The translations under genes were made by a program, and so were the position numbers. Shown piece after piece: positions 17,212 through 26,139 of a DNA stretch of 64,000 bases. Source of the stretch: an uncultured Bacillaceae bacterium (GTDB lineage Bacteria > Bacillota > Bacilli > Bacillales > Amphibacillaceae); the NCBI GenBank assembly GCA_937925695.1, contig CALAMD010000055.1, forward strand, positions 1 to 64,000. The letters run 5' to 3'. The notes below the pieces were generated by a model. That model was not told the DNA's origin. It made no database searches and was given only the letters and a program-made list of their open reading frames with translations. The stretch's first letter is position 1, and each line of letters begins with the position of its first letter.

Positions 17212-18856
17212 GATACGCTTCCTTATGATTTCTTTCTATTTGTTCTTGGTTAATAATGGCAGTAAGATTATTTAATTTAATTTTGATCTCTCCTTCTGAT
17301 GAGGATTCGGCAAAAATATTTTTAATCTCTGATTCAAAATCTTGTATGTTTAAATCAGCTAAAATATCATCGAGTTCACCAATCACTTTTTCAAATAAGT
17401 TAATTTTCTCATATAACAATTTCATCATATGTTCTTCAATCGTATGACGAATGGCAAAGTTATACACATGAACAGGATGTTGTTGACCAAATCGATGGAT
17501 TCGTCCGATTCTTTGTTCAAGTTTCATTGGGTTCCACGGTAAATCATAGTTGACGAGATGATGACAAAATTGTAAATTTATCCCTTCGCCACCTGCCTCG
17601 GTAGCTATTAATACTTGGGCTTGATTTTCAAATATTTGCCTCATCCAATCCTTTTTACTAGCTTTAAAGCCACCCCTAAAAGGGACGGATGAGATCCCAT
17701 GTTCATGTAAAAAGTGCTGGAGAAAATATTGACTTGCTCGATATTCGGTAAAGATAATTACTTTTTCATTGCCTAATGATTTGATTAATTCAACCACTTT
17801 TTCTGCTTTCACATGTTGTGGTAACTGTTCTATTGTTGTTATGATCTTCTCGATTTGTTCGTTATTTTGAACTGATGATAGCAATTTTTTTAATGACATA
17901 TAACATGCTTCGCGTGAAGAGCAAAATTCTCGTAAAAAGGTAATCTTGGAAAAGGTCGGCAAATCTTTCAGTTGCTGTATGGTTTGGTAACATGCAAGTT
18001 GTTCTTTAGAGAAATCCAACCAAATCGTGTGAATTTGACGATTAATATTATTTAATGATGTTTCTTTGCGGGTATTACGAATCATGACTTGTTGAACGAG
18101 TTTTTTTAAATATTGATCCTTAGCCAATAGTTGTCGATCCTTACCAAAGCGTTTCATAAAACTATCATAGTCACCTAAATGCCCAGGCTTTAAAATAGAG
18201 ACTAAGTTAAATATTTCAAGTAAATTATTCTGAATGGGTGTTGCTGTTAAAAGCAGGCAATATTTTTTATGAACAGAACGAATAAATGAATAATTTTTTG
18301 TTCGATGGTTTTTTAATTTATGGGCTTCATCCACCAAGAGAAAATCATAGTCAATTTGTTGAATCATCTCTTGGTGGGGTGATCGCTTCGCCAAATCAAG
18401 GGAAGAGACGATGATGTCATATTGTTCCCAATGCATATTTTTTCGAAAAGCAATCGCGGGAATAAAAAATTTTTCATTTAATTCTTTGACCCACTGGTTT
18501 ACTAAAGAAGCCGGCACTAATATTAATACTTTTTTTACTAAGTTTCTAATCATATATTCTTTAAGAATCAATCCGGCTTCAATTGTTTTACCTAATCCAA
18601 CTTCATCGGCTAAGATCACACGTCCATTCATTTGTTCAATGGCTGTTGTTGCCGTTTTAATTTGATGGGGTAGAAACTGCATATGTGGTAGATAGTCTAG
18701 CGCATGTAATCCTTGAAAAGAAGGGACCATTCGTGTTAATTCTGACTGATATGTTAATTTAAATAACTCCCAATTGGAGAAGGGTCCTTCATTCTTGAGT
18801 AATTTTTCAAATGTTTTTACAAACGTATTGTCTTTGTCGATGAGCAATTCTGTCAT
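17198..18856 (-). CDS. yqhH: SNF2-family DEAD/DEAH helicase YqhH
   Basis: Helicase superfamily 2 ATPase of the Swi2/Snf2 (RapA-like) type, 552 aa. Motif I is D-E-V-G-L-G-K-T-I-E-A-G (about 80-91), motif II D-E-A-H (about 175), motif III L-T-A-T-P-I-Q-N-N, motif V A-G-G-E-G-I-N-L-Q and motif VI Q-R-I-G-R-I-H-R-F-G-Q. It translocates on double-stranded DNA and may remodel stalled RNA polymerase or other protein-DNA complexes; the substrate is unknown. No nuclease or DNA-binding extension is present. Confidence 0.85.
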   Translation of the reverse strand: MTELLIDKDNTFVKTFEKLLKNEGPFSNWELFKLTYQSELTRMVPSFQGLHALDYLPHMQFLPHQIKTATTAIEQMNGRVILADEVGLGKTIEAGLILKEYMIRNLVKKVLILVPASLVNQWVKELNEKFFIPAIAFRKNMHWEQYDIIVSSLDLAKRSPHQEMIQQIDYDFLLVDEAHKLKNHRTKNYSFIRSVHKKYCLLLTATPIQNNLLEIFNLVSILKPGHLGDYDSFMKRFGKDRQLLAKDQYLKKLVQQVMIRNTRKETSLNNINRQIHTIWLDFSKEQLACYQTIQQLKDLPTFSKITFLREFCSSREACYMSLKKLLSSVQNNEQIEKIITTIEQLPQHVKAEKVVELIKSLGNEKVIIFTEYRASQYFLQHFLHEHGISSVPFRGGFKASKKDWMRQIFENQAQVLIATEAGGEGINLQFCHHLVNYDLPWNPMKLEQRIGRIHRFGQQHPVHVYNFAIRHTIEEHMMKLLYEKINLFEKVIGELDDILADLNIQDFESEIKNIFAESSSEGEIKIKLNNLTAIINQEQIERNHKEAYHENY

Positions 18857-19001
18857 ATATTTCTTCCTTTTTTGCGAAATAATTTTTTTATAGTATAACC
18901 AGATTGAATATTTTCATGAGAAGGGTGGATAGGAAAATGGAAGATCATTGGAGATTATAAAGAAGAAAAATCGATAAAAAAAAGATGATCTATATCACTG
19001 A

Positions 19002-19373
19002 TCATCTCGTTTTAATCTTACCTGTCCAATGTTTGAAACCGCCTTTTAGTATGTTAAGGTCTTTATATCCTTCCTTACGAAGAATCCGAGCAGCTCTTGT
19101 TGCTCGAGCACTACCTTGGCAATATAGATAAACAGGTTTATCTTTTCTTAATTCAACTAAACGATGTTTTAATTGGGTTACAGGTATATTTCTTGCGCCT
19201 AAAATATGGCCTCGTTCAAACTCCTGTAATTCTCTAACATCAATCAATTGGGCTTTGCGGTAACCCTGCTTAAAATCTTCTTCACTTAATACATTTAAAT
19301 ATGATTTTTGGCGGTAGTATCGAAATACGACGATACCTAATAATATAACGAGTAGTATGACTAAGTATTGCAT
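19002..19373 (-). CDS. yqhL: Membrane-anchored rhodanese-like protein YqhL
   Basis: Single-domain rhodanese behind an N-terminal membrane segment (residues about 3-18). The active-site loop C-Q-G-S-A-R gives catalytic Cys85 and Arg90, so it should bind and transfer persulfide sulfur. The C-A-D-residue of the inactive half-domain is not present. 123 aa fits YqhL. AGGATC lies before ATG 19373. It stands where B. subtilis has yqhL, but there gcvT-gcvPA-gcvPB and lipM are neighbours, which are missing here. Confidence 0.85.
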   Translation of the reverse strand: MQYLVILLVILLGIVVFRYYRQKSYLNVLSEEDFKQGYRKAQLIDVRELQEFERGHILGARNIPVTQLKHRLVELRKDKPVYLYCQGSARATRAARILRKEGYKDLNILKGGFKHWTGKIKTR

Positions 19374-19637
19374 GAACTGATCCTCTCCGTATGATTGATT
19401 TTTATCACTGTAGCTAATTCTATTATATGATTGAATGATTTATATTTCAAAAAATACCATTTTAACCGATAAAAATATTAAGATGAATTGCAGGCGTAAG
19501 TCTTTAAAACTGATAACAGATATGATATCTTTTTTAAGTGGCCATTTTCGGAAATAAGGCTAACATTAATTTTAATTTTTATATTTATCGACAAAATGCC
19601 CAAAAATTCGAAAGAATCATTTTTTTGCCTTGAAGGC

Positions 19638-19666
19638 TTGACAAAGACAAATAATTTTGTTCAAAT
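19638..19666 (+). promoter_or_regulatory. Sigma-A-type promoter of nrdJ
   Basis: Consensus -35 TTGACA (19638-19643), 17-nt spacer, and -10 TCAAAT (19661-19666; four of six consensus bases). The first NrdR-like box begins one nt behind the -10. In the rest of this 367-bp intergenic region (19374-19637) I see only AT-rich DNA without an open frame or strong hairpin. Confidence 0.6.
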
Positions 19667-19682
19667 ATACAATATATAGTAT
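19667..19682 (+). promoter_or_regulatory. NrdR-box-like operator 1
   Basis: ATACAATATATAGTAT matches the 16-bp NrdR consensus (acaCwAtATatWgTgt) at 14 of 16 positions. It lies directly downstream of the -10, a repressing position. Confidence 0.6.
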
Positions 19683-19698
19683 GATTGTTTTACATAAA

Positions 19699-19714
19699 AC
19701 ACAACATATTGGTG
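19699..19714 (+). promoter_or_regulatory. NrdR-box-like operator 2
   Basis: ACACAACATATTGGTG matches the same consensus at 12 of 16. Its start is 32 bp from that of box 1, i.e. three helical turns, the spacing typical of tandem NrdR boxes. Weaker than box 1. Confidence 0.5.
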
Positions 19715-19740
19715 ATATTATTTAAGAGGGAGTGTGTCCA

Positions 19741-22308
19741 TTGACTACGTTCGTAGAAAAAAGAATGGAAATTAATGTGGAAGCATTGAATGAGGATATT
19801 AAAAAATTTCCTCAAGTCCATCCGATCACGGAAGACATGAAACTAACCCACAAAGGTGTATCACGGCTAGTTATGCTAGATCGGTATTCCTTTAAAGATA
19901 CAGAAAAAACGACCCTAAAAGTAGGGGATTTTGTCGTTTTAACTGTAAAAGACGATCCCCAATTTCCGGCTCGTGGCACTGGATTTATTCGTTCGCTCAA
20001 CTGGGAAAAACGTGAAGCAACAATCCAAGTAGATGCAGACTATATTTCTGTTTTAGAGGGCGAAGAAGCAGAAACTGGAATCATCACTCGTTCTATCGAT
20101 GTTATTGATAAGCCATTAGAAGTATATTATGAACAAATTGCCAAACGCAATGCAACGGGGTTATCTCAAGTAGAGGAAACTGCTGAAAAACAACAATATT
20201 GGTATGAGAAATTTTATCAAGAATTAGCTAATTTAAATTTTGTTCCTGCGGGTAGAGTTCTTTATGGAGCTGGTGCCGGGACTGATGTTACTTATTTTAA
20301 CTGTTATGTTATGCCTTATATCCATGACTCCCGGGAAGGTATTTCTGAACATCGTAAACAAGTGATGGAAATTATGAGCAGAGGTGGCGGTGTAGGTACG
20401 AATGGTTCTACATTAAGACCAAGAAATGCCTTAGCAAGAGGGGTAAATGGAAAGTCATCTGGTTCCGTTTCGTGGTTGGATGACATTGCAAAATTAACAC
20501 ATCTTGTCGAACAAGGCGGTAGTCGACGGGGCGCACAAATGATTATGCTAGTAGATTCGCATCCTGATATTATTGAATTTATTATTTCTAAAATGCAAAA
20601 CCCGCGTATTTTACGCTATTTAATTGAAAATACCGAAGATGAGCAAATTAAACAACTTGCCCAAGAGAAGTTGAAATTCACGCCACTTACAGAAACAGAA
20701 CGAGATATGTACCAAGGAATTGTTAACTATAAAAACATGCCAGGATTAGGTGGTTTTACAAAGGCAGCCATTCGTGAAGCCGAAGAAAAATTAAAGACAG
20801 GTGGTACTTATTCTGTTCATGATCCTGACTTTTTAACAGGAGCAAATATATCTGTCTGTATTACTAAAGAGTTTATGGAAGCCGTTGAAAACGATACCGA
20901 TTATGAACTACGCTTTCCAGATGTTGAAAATTATACACCAGAAGAAATGAAAATATATAATGAAAAATGGGCTGAAATTGGCGATGTTCGCGTTTGGGAA
21001 GAAATGGGATATGGCGTAAAAGTATATCGTAAAATTCGGGCTAGAGAATTGTGGAATTTAATTAATATTTGTGCAACATATTCTGCCGAGCCAGGTATCT
21101 TCTTTATCGATAATGCTAATGAGATGACAAATGCCAAAGCCTACGGTCAAAAGGTTGTAGCAACAAACCCATGTGGTGAACAGCCTCTCGCACCATATTC
21201 TGTTTGTAATTTAGCTGCTGTTAACTTAGCTGAGATGGCTAACAAGGAAGAGAAGACGGTTAACTTTGAAAAGTTAAAGCAGACAGTAAGAATTGGCGTT
21301 AGATTACAGGATAATGTTATTGACGCTACTCCTTACTTCTTAGAAGAAAACAAAAAGCAAGCCTTAGGTGAGAGAAGAATTGGTTTAGGGGTCATGGGCT
21401 TACACGATTTATTAATTTATTGTGAAACAGAATATGGCTCAAAAGAAGGAAATGAATTAGTCGATGAAATCTTTAAGACAATTGCCACTGAAGCATATCG
21501 TACATCGATTGAGCTAGCTAAAGAAAAGGGAAGTTTTCCATTCCTCATTGGCGAAACAGAGGAAGAAACACAGCGCTTGAGAGAAGCATTTATTAATACG
21601 GGCTATATGAAACAAATGCCTGAAGATATTCGACAGGATATTCTCAAGTACGGTATTCGAAATTCCCATTTATTAACGGTAGCACCTACAGGATCAACCG
21701 GTACAATGGTCGGTGTATCCACAGGACTTGAACCATACTTTTCATTTTCCTATTTCCGAAGTGGACGTCTTGGTAAGTTCATTGAGGTAAAAGCTGAAAT
21801 TGTCCAAGAATATTTAGAACGTCATCCTGAACAAGATCCAGATAATTTACCTCATTGGTTTGTAACGGCAATGGACCTTACACCAGAAGCCCATGCTGAT
21901 ACTCAATGTGTCATCCAGCGCTGGGTAGATAGTTCAATTTCTAAGACGGTAAATGCACCTAGAGGTTATACCGTTGATCAAGTTGAGAAAGTCTATCGTC
22001 GTTTATATAATGGGGGAGCAAAAGGTGGAACCGTCTATGTTGATGGTAGCCGTGATTCCCAAGTGTTAACGTTAAAAGCAGAAGAAAATAGTTTTGATGA
22101 GCAAGAAGAAATAGTTGAAGAACCTATTGAACAATCAAAACCTCGGGTTATTTTAATGGAGACGATTCAAGAACTGGAAACAACGAATGTGACGATCGGC
22201 TCTGAAGTCGGTGATACTTGTCCAGTATGTCGAAAAGGAAACGTGGCTGAAATCGGTGGCTGTAACACGTGTACAAGTTGTGGTGCGCAACTGAAGTGTG
22301 GTTTATAA
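19741..22308 (+). CDS. nrdJ: Class II (adenosylcobalamin-dependent) ribonucleotide reductase
   Basis: Reduces ribonucleotides to deoxyribonucleotides using a cobalamin radical, with no need for oxygen. The catalytic motif N-P-C-G-E-Q-P-L and the P-T-G-S-T-G-T-M loop are present, as is the C-terminal cysteine-rich tail (C-P-V-C, then G-G-C-N-T-C-T-S-C-G) that regenerates the active-site disulfide. 855 aa, a full-length enzyme of the type common in Bacillaceae and Clostridia. A GTG at 19732 is in frame, but AAGAGGGAG is 8 nt before TTG 19741, taken as start. It replaces gcv and lipM of the B. subtilis order, so it may have been acquired or relocated. Cobalamin supply cannot be seen here. Confidence 0.93.
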   Translation: MTTFVEKRMEINVEALNEDIKKFPQVHPITEDMKLTHKGVSRLVMLDRYSFKDTEKTTLKVGDFVVLTVKDDPQFPARGTGFIRSLNWEKREATIQVDADYISVLEGEEAETGIITRSIDVIDKPLEVYYEQIAKRNATGLSQVEETAEKQQYWYEKFYQELANLNFVPAGRVLYGAGAGTDVTYFNCYVMPYIHDSREGISEHRKQVMEIMSRGGGVGTNGSTLRPRNALARGVNGKSSGSVSWLDDIAKLTHLVEQGGSRRGAQMIMLVDSHPDIIEFIISKMQNPRILRYLIENTEDEQIKQLAQEKLKFTPLTETERDMYQGIVNYKNMPGLGGFTKAAIREAEEKLKTGGTYSVHDPDFLTGANISVCITKEFMEAVENDTDYELRFPDVENYTPEEMKIYNEKWAEIGDVRVWEEMGYGVKVYRKIRARELWNLINICATYSAEPGIFFIDNANEMTNAKAYGQKVVATNPCGEQPLAPYSVCNLAAVNLAEMANKEEKTVNFEKLKQTVRIGVRLQDNVIDATPYFLEENKKQALGERRIGLGVMGLHDLLIYCETEYGSKEGNELVDEIFKTIATEAYRTSIELAKEKGSFPFLIGETEEETQRLREAFINTGYMKQMPEDIRQDILKYGIRNSHLLTVAPTGSTGTMVGVSTGLEPYFSFSYFRSGRLGKFIEVKAEIVQEYLERHPEQDPDNLPHWFVTAMDLTPEAHADTQCVIQRWVDSSISKTVNAPRGYTVDQVEKVYRRLYNGGAKGGTVYVDGSRDSQVLTLKAEENSFDEQEEIVEEPIEQSKPRVILMETIQELETTNVTIGSEVGDTCPVCRKGNVAEIGGCNTCTSCGAQLKCGL

Positions 22309-22339
22309 AATTGTTACTTATATGAAGTTTGGATTGATA

Positions 22340-22382
22340 AAATAACCTCTTCGGAATGATTGCCGTAAGAGGTTATTTTTTA
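22340..22382 (+). terminator. Terminator after nrdJ
   Basis: Stem AAATAACCTCTT / AAGAGGTTATTT with a loop of about 13 nt, followed by T residues. Confidence 0.85.
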
Positions 22383-22450
22383 TCTATTTTTAAAATATAT
22401 GCATTGTTCACTTTAACAAAGTCAGTCCAATAAAAGGAGGGTGGTTATGC

Positions 22451-22801
22451 ATGAAATATATGATTAATTTTTTGCTTGCCATTATACTTACGTCTATTGC
22501 TTATTTCATTGGAGGTGTCATATTTAAAACAGAATTAACGATATTCCAGTCATTTATGATTGGCTTATCAGTAGTTTCATTAGGTGCTATCACTGAAGCT
22601 TTACATGCGCCCATAGGAGTTATTATTTTTGTTCCTTTCCCTGTCGGTATGTTTTTGTTATGGTTATTTTTACAAGAATCCTTACACATATGGTTTCTTA
22701 CCTATTTGGTTACGTTAGTTATCTACACAATTCTTCATATGATAATGAGTTATTTTTTCAAATTTCATTCTTTAATTCCTGCGTGGAAATTATCAAAATG
22801 A
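22451..22801 (+). CDS. Four-helix membrane protein of unknown function
   Basis: 116-aa protein with about four membrane segments (residues about 4-22, 32-50, 56-74 and 80-101) and a basic C-terminal tail. AAAGGAGG lies 10 nt before ATG 22451; an earlier ATG at 22447 in another frame closes after six codons. I do not recognise the family. It stands between nrdJ and mntR with a possible separate mntR promoter behind it. Confidence 0.6.
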   Translation: MKYMINFLLAIILTSIAYFIGGVIFKTELTIFQSFMIGLSVVSLGAITEALHAPIGVIIFVPFPVGMFLLWLFLQESLHIWFLTYLVTLVIYTILHMIMSYFFKFHSLIPAWKLSK

Positions 22802-22851
22802 GATAGATTAATTTAGGACAATATCTCTTACGCGTTTGTCAGTTATAAAAC

Positions 22852-22880
22852 TTGTGAAAACCTTGTCTATCCGGTATCAT
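22852..22880 (+). promoter_or_regulatory. Promoter candidate for mntR
   Basis: TTGTGA (-35) and TATCAT (-10), separated by 17 nt, 57 nt before the mntR start. Confidence 0.5.
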
Positions 22881-22936
22881 TTAGAATAGAAATATTTTTG
22901 CACATAGTAAAATATTTTGGGAAAGAGGAGAATGTT

Positions 22937-23350
22937 ATGCCAACACCTACCATGGAAGACTATATCGAGCAAATTTATCAATTAATTGATACGAAAGGTT
23001 ATGCACGGGTTTCCGATATAGCTGAAGAATTAGAAGTACATCCATCATCTGTGACAAAAATGGTTCAAAAATTAGATAAAGATAATTATTTAAACTATGA
23101 AAAATATCGAGGTTTTGTATTAACGGAAAAAGGCAAAGCCATTGGCAAACGCTTAGTATATCGTCATGAATTATTAGAACAATTTTTAGAAATTATCGGC
23201 GTTGATGAAGAAAATGTGTATGATGACGTTGAAGGAATTGAACATCATTTAAGTTGGAATTCTATTGATCGTATTGGAGATCTCGTGATGTATTTTAAAG
23301 AAGATAAAAAAAGAATAGAAGATTTACGTAAAATTCAACAACAGAAATAA
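22937..23350 (+). CDS. mntR: Manganese-responsive transcriptional repressor MntR
   Basis: DtxR-family regulator that binds DNA when charged with Mn(II) and turns off manganese uptake genes. The winged helix domain covers residues about 5-62. All ligands of the B. subtilis protein occur at the same numbers: Asp8, Glu11, His77, Glu99, Glu102 and His103. 137 aa, lacking the SH3-like domain of DtxR, as in MntR. The upstream frame is open from 22898, but GAGGAG before ATG 22937 fixes the start MPTPTMEDYIEQIY. Confidence 0.93.
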   Translation: MPTPTMEDYIEQIYQLIDTKGYARVSDIAEELEVHPSSVTKMVQKLDKDNYLNYEKYRGFVLTEKGKAIGKRLVYRHELLEQFLEIIGVDEENVYDDVEGIEHHLSWNSIDRIGDLVMYFKEDKKRIEDLRKIQQQK

Positions 23351-23533
23351 TGTGATACAAATAACGCTATGACCGCTCAGATTGACTACTTTTGATGATT
23401 TGATGCTTCGCTCCTCATGCGCCTAGCTTTAATCAACAAGGTTTTTCAGCATATTCACGTTCTGTTTTATGTTCAAATATTTGTTCCAAAGTGGCATATA
23501 TATGTTATAAACGCCAAAGGAGCGAAAAAGCGC

Positions 23534-24424
23534 ATGAAAATTGACTGTGTATTTTCTGGCGGTGGTGTAAAAGCATTTGCTTTTGTTGGTGCTTTACATA
23601 GTATAGAAAAGCATCAGCTGGAAATTGAACGGACTGCCGGTACATCTGCAGGAGCGATTATTGCCTCTTTTCTAGCCGCGGGTTATACCATACGTGAAAT
23701 CAAAAAACTTGTTGATGAATTAAATTTACAACAATTTTTAGATCCTCCCACCATCACAAAATTTCTCCCTTTTACGAAATGGTTATTTTTATACTTTCAA
23801 TTAGGTATTTACAAAGGTGACCAATTAGAACAATGGTTATATGCTAAATTAGCAGCCAAAAACATTTATACATTTAAAGATATTCAACCTAATTATCTAA
23901 AAGTAGTTGTGAGCGATTTGTCGTTAGGTAAACTGGTTGTGATCCCGGATGACCTAAGACGTATTTACCAAATCAATCCAGATGATTTCCCAATTTCAAC
24001 GGCTGTTAGAATGAGCGCAGGATTTCCTTATTTTTTTATGCCAAAACAAATGGTTGGGAAAAACAATCAAAAAAGTTTAATTGTAGACGGTGGTCTGCTA
24101 AGTAATTTTCCATTATGGATTTTTGACAAAGATTCATCTACACCAAAACGCCCTATTTTAGGTATTAAATTAAGTGGTCCTATGCAAGAGGGGATAGCTC
24201 GAACGACGAATAATGCTTTATCCATGTTTCACGCACTATTTTCAACCATGAAATTAGCCCATGATGCACGCTATATTTCAAAAGCAAAAGAAAAAAATAT
24301 TGTGTTTATTCCGGTGAAAGATATTGAAACAGTAGATTTTAAGATTGATACTAAAGTAAAACAACATTTATATGACCTTGGTGAAAAAACGACTGAAACA
24401 TTTCTCAAATACTGGCCAAATTAA
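23534..24424 (+). CDS. yqhO: Patatin-like phospholipase YqhO
   Basis: Serine lipid acyl hydrolase with Ser-Asp dyad. The oxyanion loop G-G-G-V-K-A is at residues 9-14, nucleophile Ser38 in G-T-S-A-G, and Asp185 in the D-G-G motif. 296 aa. The frame is open upstream from 23417, but that part is not like the family; AAAGGAG precedes ATG 23534 (MKIDCVFSGGGVKAF). In the 183 nt after mntR I see no gene. Location after mntR matches B. subtilis. Substrate unknown. Confidence 0.85.
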   Translation: MKIDCVFSGGGVKAFAFVGALHSIEKHQLEIERTAGTSAGAIIASFLAAGYTIREIKKLVDELNLQQFLDPPTITKFLPFTKWLFLYFQLGIYKGDQLEQWLYAKLAAKNIYTFKDIQPNYLKVVVSDLSLGKLVVIPDDLRRIYQINPDDFPISTAVRMSAGFPYFFMPKQMVGKNNQKSLIVDGGLLSNFPLWIFDKDSSTPKRPILGIKLSGPMQEGIARTTNNALSMFHALFSTMKLAHDARYISKAKEKNIVFIPVKDIETVDFKIDTKVKQHLYDLGEKTTETFLKYWPN

Positions 24425-24425
24425 A

Positions 24426-24462
24426 AAAACCGATTACTTTAAAAAGTAGCTCGGTTTTTTCT
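24426..24462. terminator. Terminator shared by yqhO and yqhP
   Basis: Stem AAAACCGA...CTACTTT-type hairpin (outer arms AAACCGA and TCGGTTT) followed by T residues. It overlaps the last codons of the reverse-strand yqhP gene. Confidence 0.7.
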
Positions 24463-24813
24463 TTTCGACTTGTTTCCTTCAATAACCCGTAAATGGGTTG
24501 GCCTTGGTTTTGATTTTTTATTTTTTTTCACTGTTTTATGATTAATGGTATGAATTGGTCTTGGACCGTGATATTGATAGGGATATTTTGATTTCGATTG
24601 TTTAACAGCTTGATTATATTTTTTCATTTCATTAGATTGAGTAAGCTTTGAAAATACAAAAAAAGCAACACCAAAGATAATCAAACCGATTACGAGTATT
24701 GTCAATAAATGCCTAAATAATGAGGTTGGATTGGTTATAAGCTGGGCAATGATCCCGATGATAGCCAATCCTATAATTGTATAAACAACGAAGGAAAAAT
24801 TACGCTTTCTCAA
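24439..24813 (-). CDS. yqhP: SA1362 family protein YqhP
   Basis: 124-aa protein with two membrane segments (about 8-25 and 34-54) and a basic cytosolic tail ending in H-L-R-V-I-E-G-N-K-S-K-R-K-N-R-A-T-F, the typical end of the SA1362/YqhP group as I remember it. An in-frame ATG exists at 24834, but it lies inside a GAGGAGGTG ribosome-binding site, which fits TTG 24813 (LRKRNFSF) at 9 nt. Function unknown. yqhQ, next to it in B. subtilis, is absent here. Confidence 0.7.
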   Translation of the reverse strand: MRKRNFSFVVYTIIGLAIIGIIAQLITNPTSLFRHLLTILVIGLIIFGVAFFVFSKLTQSNEMKKYNQAVKQSKSKYPYQYHGPRPIHTINHKTVKKNKKSKPRPTHLRVIEGNKSKRKNRATF

Positions 24814-25047
24814 TTGACTACACCTCCTCATCAATTTACTTACGAAAGAATGTATGTTTCATCCATTACCTTAATATGATTGTTACCTATTTAACTAAAA
24901 ATATTCAATTAGATCTACCATTTTTTGAAAAATGTGTCATGACTATGTTTTGGGGTTTATTTTATCATACCTTAAGAATGTTAACTGACAAAATTCTATG
25001 ATTTGAACGTAGAAAAATGGGAATAGTATAGGTGTGAGGTGGCAAGT

Positions 25048-25575
25048 ATGAGTGAAAATAAAGAGAGTACCATAGCAGGGAATGATCTGCGTTCGATTTT
25101 AAAGCGGGCCATTGTTACTGGATTTGTTGGTGGTATATTAGCAGGTTTGATGGCTATCTTTATGTACTATTTTAATTTTGCTGAAGTCCATCCAAAGCAC
25201 TATCTGTTAACATCATGGATAGACGACACTTGGGCTCAAAGATGGATTGGTGATGTCGTTTCAGTCATCTTAATTGGTTTCTTATCAATTATTGTAGCGT
25301 TAATTTATTTTCTCATCTTCAAAAAAATCTATGCCATGTGGGTAGCTGGATTATTTGGTCTTGTTATTTGGGGAATTGTGTTTTTTATGCTCCAACCATT
25401 GTTTACAAATATTCAACCGCTAACTAAACTAAGTCAAGATACAATCATCTCCACGATCTGTTTGTTTCTATTATATGGTGTTTTTATTGGTTATTCAATA
25501 TCCTACGACTATATAGATACCATAAGGATGGAAGATGAGGGATCAAAAGATAATAAAAGATCTCGTGAACGTTAA
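25048..25575 (+). CDS. yqhR: YqhR-like four-helix membrane protein
   Basis: 175-aa protein with four membrane segments (about 20-42, 69-88, 93-112 and 132-150) and a charged C-terminus. It lies between yqhP and aroQ as YqhR does in B. subtilis. GAGGTGG lies before ATG 25048; an upstream in-frame GTG at 25039 is part of the same site. Its role is unknown; in B. subtilis it belongs to forespore-expressed membrane proteins, which I have not checked here. Confidence 0.65.
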   Translation: MSENKESTIAGNDLRSILKRAIVTGFVGGILAGLMAIFMYYFNFAEVHPKHYLLTSWIDDTWAQRWIGDVVSVILIGFLSIIVALIYFLIFKKIYAMWVAGLFGLVIWGIVFFMLQPLFTNIQPLTKLSQDTIISTICLFLLYGVFIGYSISYDYIDTIRMEDEGSKDNKRSRER

Positions 25576-25652
25576 TCTGATATTCAAAACAGGTTTTATA
25601 TGGTAAACTAATATCGTCCAGACGATTATATGGTAGAGGGATGATTTTGAGG

Positions 25653-26090
25653 ATGAAAAAGCTGTTAGTCCTTAATGGACCTAATATTAATCGGTTAGGA
25701 AAACGAGAAGAGAACATTTATGGAAATTTTACATTAACAGATGTAGAAGAACAGCTACGGGATTTTGCCACTCCCCATGGCTATGAAATTGATTTTTTTC
25801 AATCAAATCATGAAGGCGAATTAATTGATCGAATCCACAAAGCAGACGAACAATATGCAGGAATTATCTTTAATCCGGCAGCTTATACGCATACGAGCAT
25901 CGCTTTACATGATGCGATCAAAACAATTCAAATACCGGTTATCGAAGTTCATATTTCAAATATTTATCAACGAGAGCATTTTCGACATATCTCAATGACA
26001 GCATCCGCTTGTCAAGGACAAATTGTCGGGTTTGGTATGCAAAGTTATTTGTTAGCTCTTATGTGGTTTATACACAACTCAGATCAGTAG
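25653..26090 (+). CDS. aroQ: Type II 3-dehydroquinate dehydratase
   Basis: Third step of the shikimate pathway, trans-elimination. Motifs N-G-P-N-I-N-R-L-G at the N-terminus, F-N-P-A-A-Y-T-H-T-S with the catalytic His in the middle, and E-V-H-I-S-N-I-Y-Q-R-E-H-F-R near residue 100-113 are all present. 145 aa, normal for this dodecameric type. GAGGG before ATG 25641 and the internal ATG at 25653 leave two starts; MKKLLVLNGPN is the usual N-terminus. Confidence 0.93.
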   Translation: MKKLLVLNGPNINRLGKREENIYGNFTLTDVEEQLRDFATPHGYEIDFFQSNHEGELIDRIHKADEQYAGIIFNPAAYTHTSIALHDAIKTIQIPVIEVHISNIYQREHFRHISMTASACQGQIVGFGMQSYLLALMWFIHNSDQ

Positions 26091-26139
26091 CCATGGCTAA
26101 AGCTTGCTAAATGAATAGACGACAAAGGAGAGAAAGAGA

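Noticed and set aside
24961..24990. Third copy of the TTAAGAA operator near yqhR
   Set aside because: Only a single partial match (CCTTAAGAATGTTAAC) without the tandem second copy.
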